A stretch of 25,148 bases of DNA from Methylomarinum sp050304855 (lineage in GTDB: Bacteria; Pseudomonadota; Gammaproteobacteria; Methylococcales; Methylomonadaceae), in assembly GCA_050304855.1 (NCBI GenBank), contig JBNLEI010000086.1, forward strand, positions 1-25,148, in the 5' to 3' direction. The stretch's first letter is position 1. Each line of letters begins with the position of its first letter. The position numbers and the translations under genes were made by a program. This document shows positions 23,751 to 25,148 of this stretch, piece by piece. The notes below the pieces were generated by a model, which was not told the DNA's origin, searched no databases, and saw only the letters and a program-made list of their open reading frames with translations.

Positions 23751-24620
23751 TTATCGGACGCCTCGGTAACGTTTCTTTTGTTCGAATTTGGCCAATGCCC
23801 GGAGTTTATCCAGTACCTGTTGAATGACCGTGCAATCGCTGTCTTGCGGAAACACCATATATGCCGGTAATTTGAATTGCGGGCTATCCTCTACTAAATG
23901 CAATTTTTGCGTTTTGATATAGGGTTCGGCCATACGAATCGGCAGATAGCAGGAGCCGCCGTTGTTCAGAATCAATTGGATGCCCAGCCAACCGATATTG
24001 GCCACTTGTGCCGGACGTTCCAAGGTGGGATAGCTGTTACGATGCTGGGCATAAAATGCCGGGCCCCAATCGACATGAACATAGTCGTCGTTCGGCCAGG
24101 GTCTATTCGGTGTTGTCGTCAGTAACACCAGTGTTTCATCGAACAGGTGTTCTACCTTGAGGCCGGCATTGTATTGCGGGGTATACATCAGACCGATGTC
24201 CAATGTGCCTTCAATCAAGCGGCGCATCAAATCCTCTTCGAAGCCTATATCGCAGCGAATCGATACATCTGGAGAATTTTCCCGAATTTCTCCTATCCAG
24301 CGCGGCAACATTTCTTCCCATAGCGCGATTCGCGCACCTACCGTCACGCTGCCTTGAAAGCGATTGGGTAGACCGATATCGTGACGTGCCTGTTCCAAGG
24401 TCAATAACAGCGATTTGGCATGACGTAAGAAACGCCGTCCTTGTTGCGTCAGATGCGCACCGGAACGGTTACGCACAAACAAAGGTACTCGAAGATAAGA
24501 CTCCAAGCGCTGGATTCGCGTGCTGACCGTCGATTGGGTGACATACAGTCTGTTGGCTGCTTCCTGAAAACTGCCGTTGGCGGTAACGCTTAAGAAAGTT
24601 CTGATTTGTTCAATGTCCAT
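23751..24620 (-). CDS. LysR-family transcriptional regulator
   Basis: 289 residues from ATG 24620; a longer TTG frame (24656) would add 12 unlikely residues before MDIEQIRTFLSV, the normal LysR beginning. The winged helix-turn-helix (about 1-60) is clear: GSFQEAANRLYVTQSTVSTR followed by IQRLESYLRVPLFVR. The effector domain (about 88-280) contains GSVTVGARIALWEEML, EGTLDIGLMY and FDETLVLLTT. It is divergent from a lipoprotein gene 143 bases away, the usual layout for a LysR protein that controls its neighbour and itself. The ligand cannot be deduced; the C-terminus is basic (FEQKKRYRGVR). Confidence 0.92.
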   Translation of the reverse strand: MDIEQIRTFLSVTANGSFQEAANRLYVTQSTVSTRIQRLESYLRVPLFVRNRSGAHLTQQGRRFLRHAKSLLLTLEQARHDIGLPNRFQGSVTVGARIALWEEMLPRWIGEIRENSPDVSIRCDIGFEEDLMRRLIEGTLDIGLMYTPQYNAGLKVEHLFDETLVLLTTTPNRPWPNDDYVHVDWGPAFYAQHRNSYPTLERPAQVANIGWLGIQLILNNGGSCYLPIRMAEPYIKTQKLHLVEDSPQFKLPAYMVFPQDSDCTVIQQVLDKLRALAKFEQKKRYRGVR

Positions 24621-24666
24621 TTTTTTAGTATCGACTTTCTCAATATTAAAGTCCAATAAAAATCGT

Positions 24667-24696
24667 TTGTCTTATGTATTGCGCCAATTTTATAGT
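24667..24696 (+). promoter_or_regulatory. Candidate promoter and LysR-type site for the lipoprotein gene
   Basis: TTGTCT (24667-24672), an 18-base spacer and TATAGT (24691-24696) make a fair sigma-70 promoter, with a start near 24703 and a leader of about 60 bases. Inside the spacer is the interrupted palindrome ATTG-CGC-CAAT (24678-24688), a possible part of a LysR operator. The palindrome is short and could be chance. Confidence 0.45.
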
Positions 24697-24763
24697 AAAT
24701 GCCAACCCATCCAAGACGATTGAAGTAAGAAGCGTCGGGCAGGCAAATAGGGGGATTGGTGAA

Positions 24764-25148
24764 ATGCTAAAACGAATTACAAATAGGTTTGGACCATCGT
24801 TTCAACAGAGTAGGACCAACCGATACGATGTCAGAGTTGCGTTGCTTTTTTTGTTATTGCCGCTTTCGATAGCGGGGTGTACGTCGGCGACACTTAAGTT
24901 GACGGGCTCGGAGAATTTGTCCATCAAAAGACTGAGAATCGCGGCGATGGAGACGCCGCCATTGGAAGTGGTTCCGGACTTATTGACAGTACGTATGCCG
25001 GTATATGCCCATTACGACAATATGGCCTTACCGATACTTCCCGAAACCAAACTTTATCGGTTGCCGGGTGATATTGTCATCGCCGGTCGGGTAGGAGAGG
25101 GAGATAGTGTTGATATTATCGATCCCACGATAACGCAAACTTCGGAGA
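24764..25148 (+). CDS. Lipoprotein of unknown function, 3' end beyond the window
   Basis: The frame opens at ATG 24764 and stays open to the end of the window, giving 128 residues. It has a polar N-region of about 24 residues (MLKRITNRFGPSFQQ and on), a hydrophobic stretch VALLFLLLPLSIAGC, and a lipobox ending at C39 (SIAGC), so it is probably lipid-modified and exported. The residues after Cys are TSATLKLTGS, without Asp at +2, suggesting outer-membrane sorting. The rest (AAMETPPLEVVPDLLTVRMP, KLYRLPGDIVIAGRV) has no motif I recognise. GGGGA and GGTGA precede the start. The LysR gene lies divergently next to it. Confidence 0.7.
   Translation, partial: MLKRITNRFGPSFQQSRTNRYDVRVALLFLLLPLSIAGCTSATLKLTGSENLSIKRLRIAAMETPPLEVVPDLLTVRMPVYAHYDNMALPILPETKLYRLPGDIVIAGRVGEGDSVDIIDPTITQTSE

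Overview
The window reads as chromosomal DNA of a Gram-negative gammaproteobacterium of moderate GC. Lipid A-type envelope enzymes, an outer-membrane beta-barrel, lipoprotein signals and a DabA/DabB-type inorganic carbon system are all present. The gene mix would suit a methanotroph-like or sulfur-oxidiser-like lineage, but this is inference and no marker in the window fixes the genus. I see no tRNA, rRNA, CRISPR array, insertion sequence or prophage gene. Coding density is high and almost every gap is under 250 bases.

Layout. (1) 2-3267: the 3' part of a dabA gene overlapping a NuoL-like dabB gene, a putative energy-coupled CO2/bicarbonate uptake pair, followed by a hairpin at the stop codon. 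(2) 3307-4017: a DUF2490-type outer-membrane protein. (3) 4145-11986: seven tightly packed genes on the plus strand: PAP2 phosphatase, alkaline-phosphatase-fold phospho-group transferase (LtaS/EptA-like), CDF metal exporter, cytochrome b561, OmpR-type response regulator, sensor kinase and ArnT-like glycosyltransferase. They face a convergent GT2 plus LAB_N pair (13021-12019). Together they look like an envelope glycolipid (probably lipid A) remodelling locus that carries its own PmrAB-like two-component system. In front of the operon lie four TTAACC-type hexamers at exactly 11-bp intervals, placed ideally for OmpR/PhoB-family activation.

(4) 13357-13932: a YbhB/YbcL (PEBP) protein with two competing starts, one adding a signal peptide. 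(5) 16046-13936 (minus): a classic NfeD1b protease plus slipin pair. (6) 16204-17754: an NCS2-like permease. (7) 20479-17846 (minus): a membrane-anchored vWA protein, a short PspA/IM30 protein and an unrecognised multi-pass membrane protein. They are divergent from an OmpR-type regulator and a 723-residue kinase with an unusually large, partly disordered periplasmic domain (20726-23591). Paired GTAAAAA repeats at 11-bp spacing sit at the -35 of the vWA operon. This is the best candidate here for an undescribed system, a membrane-stress module. (8) 24620-23751 (minus): a LysR regulator divergent from a truncated lipoprotein gene running off the window end.

Common theme: from about 3.3 kb on, most genes concern the cell envelope, with two separate OmpR-type circuits, each with a plausible 11-bp-period operator at its own locus. 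All functions come from reading motifs by eye; no database search was run.
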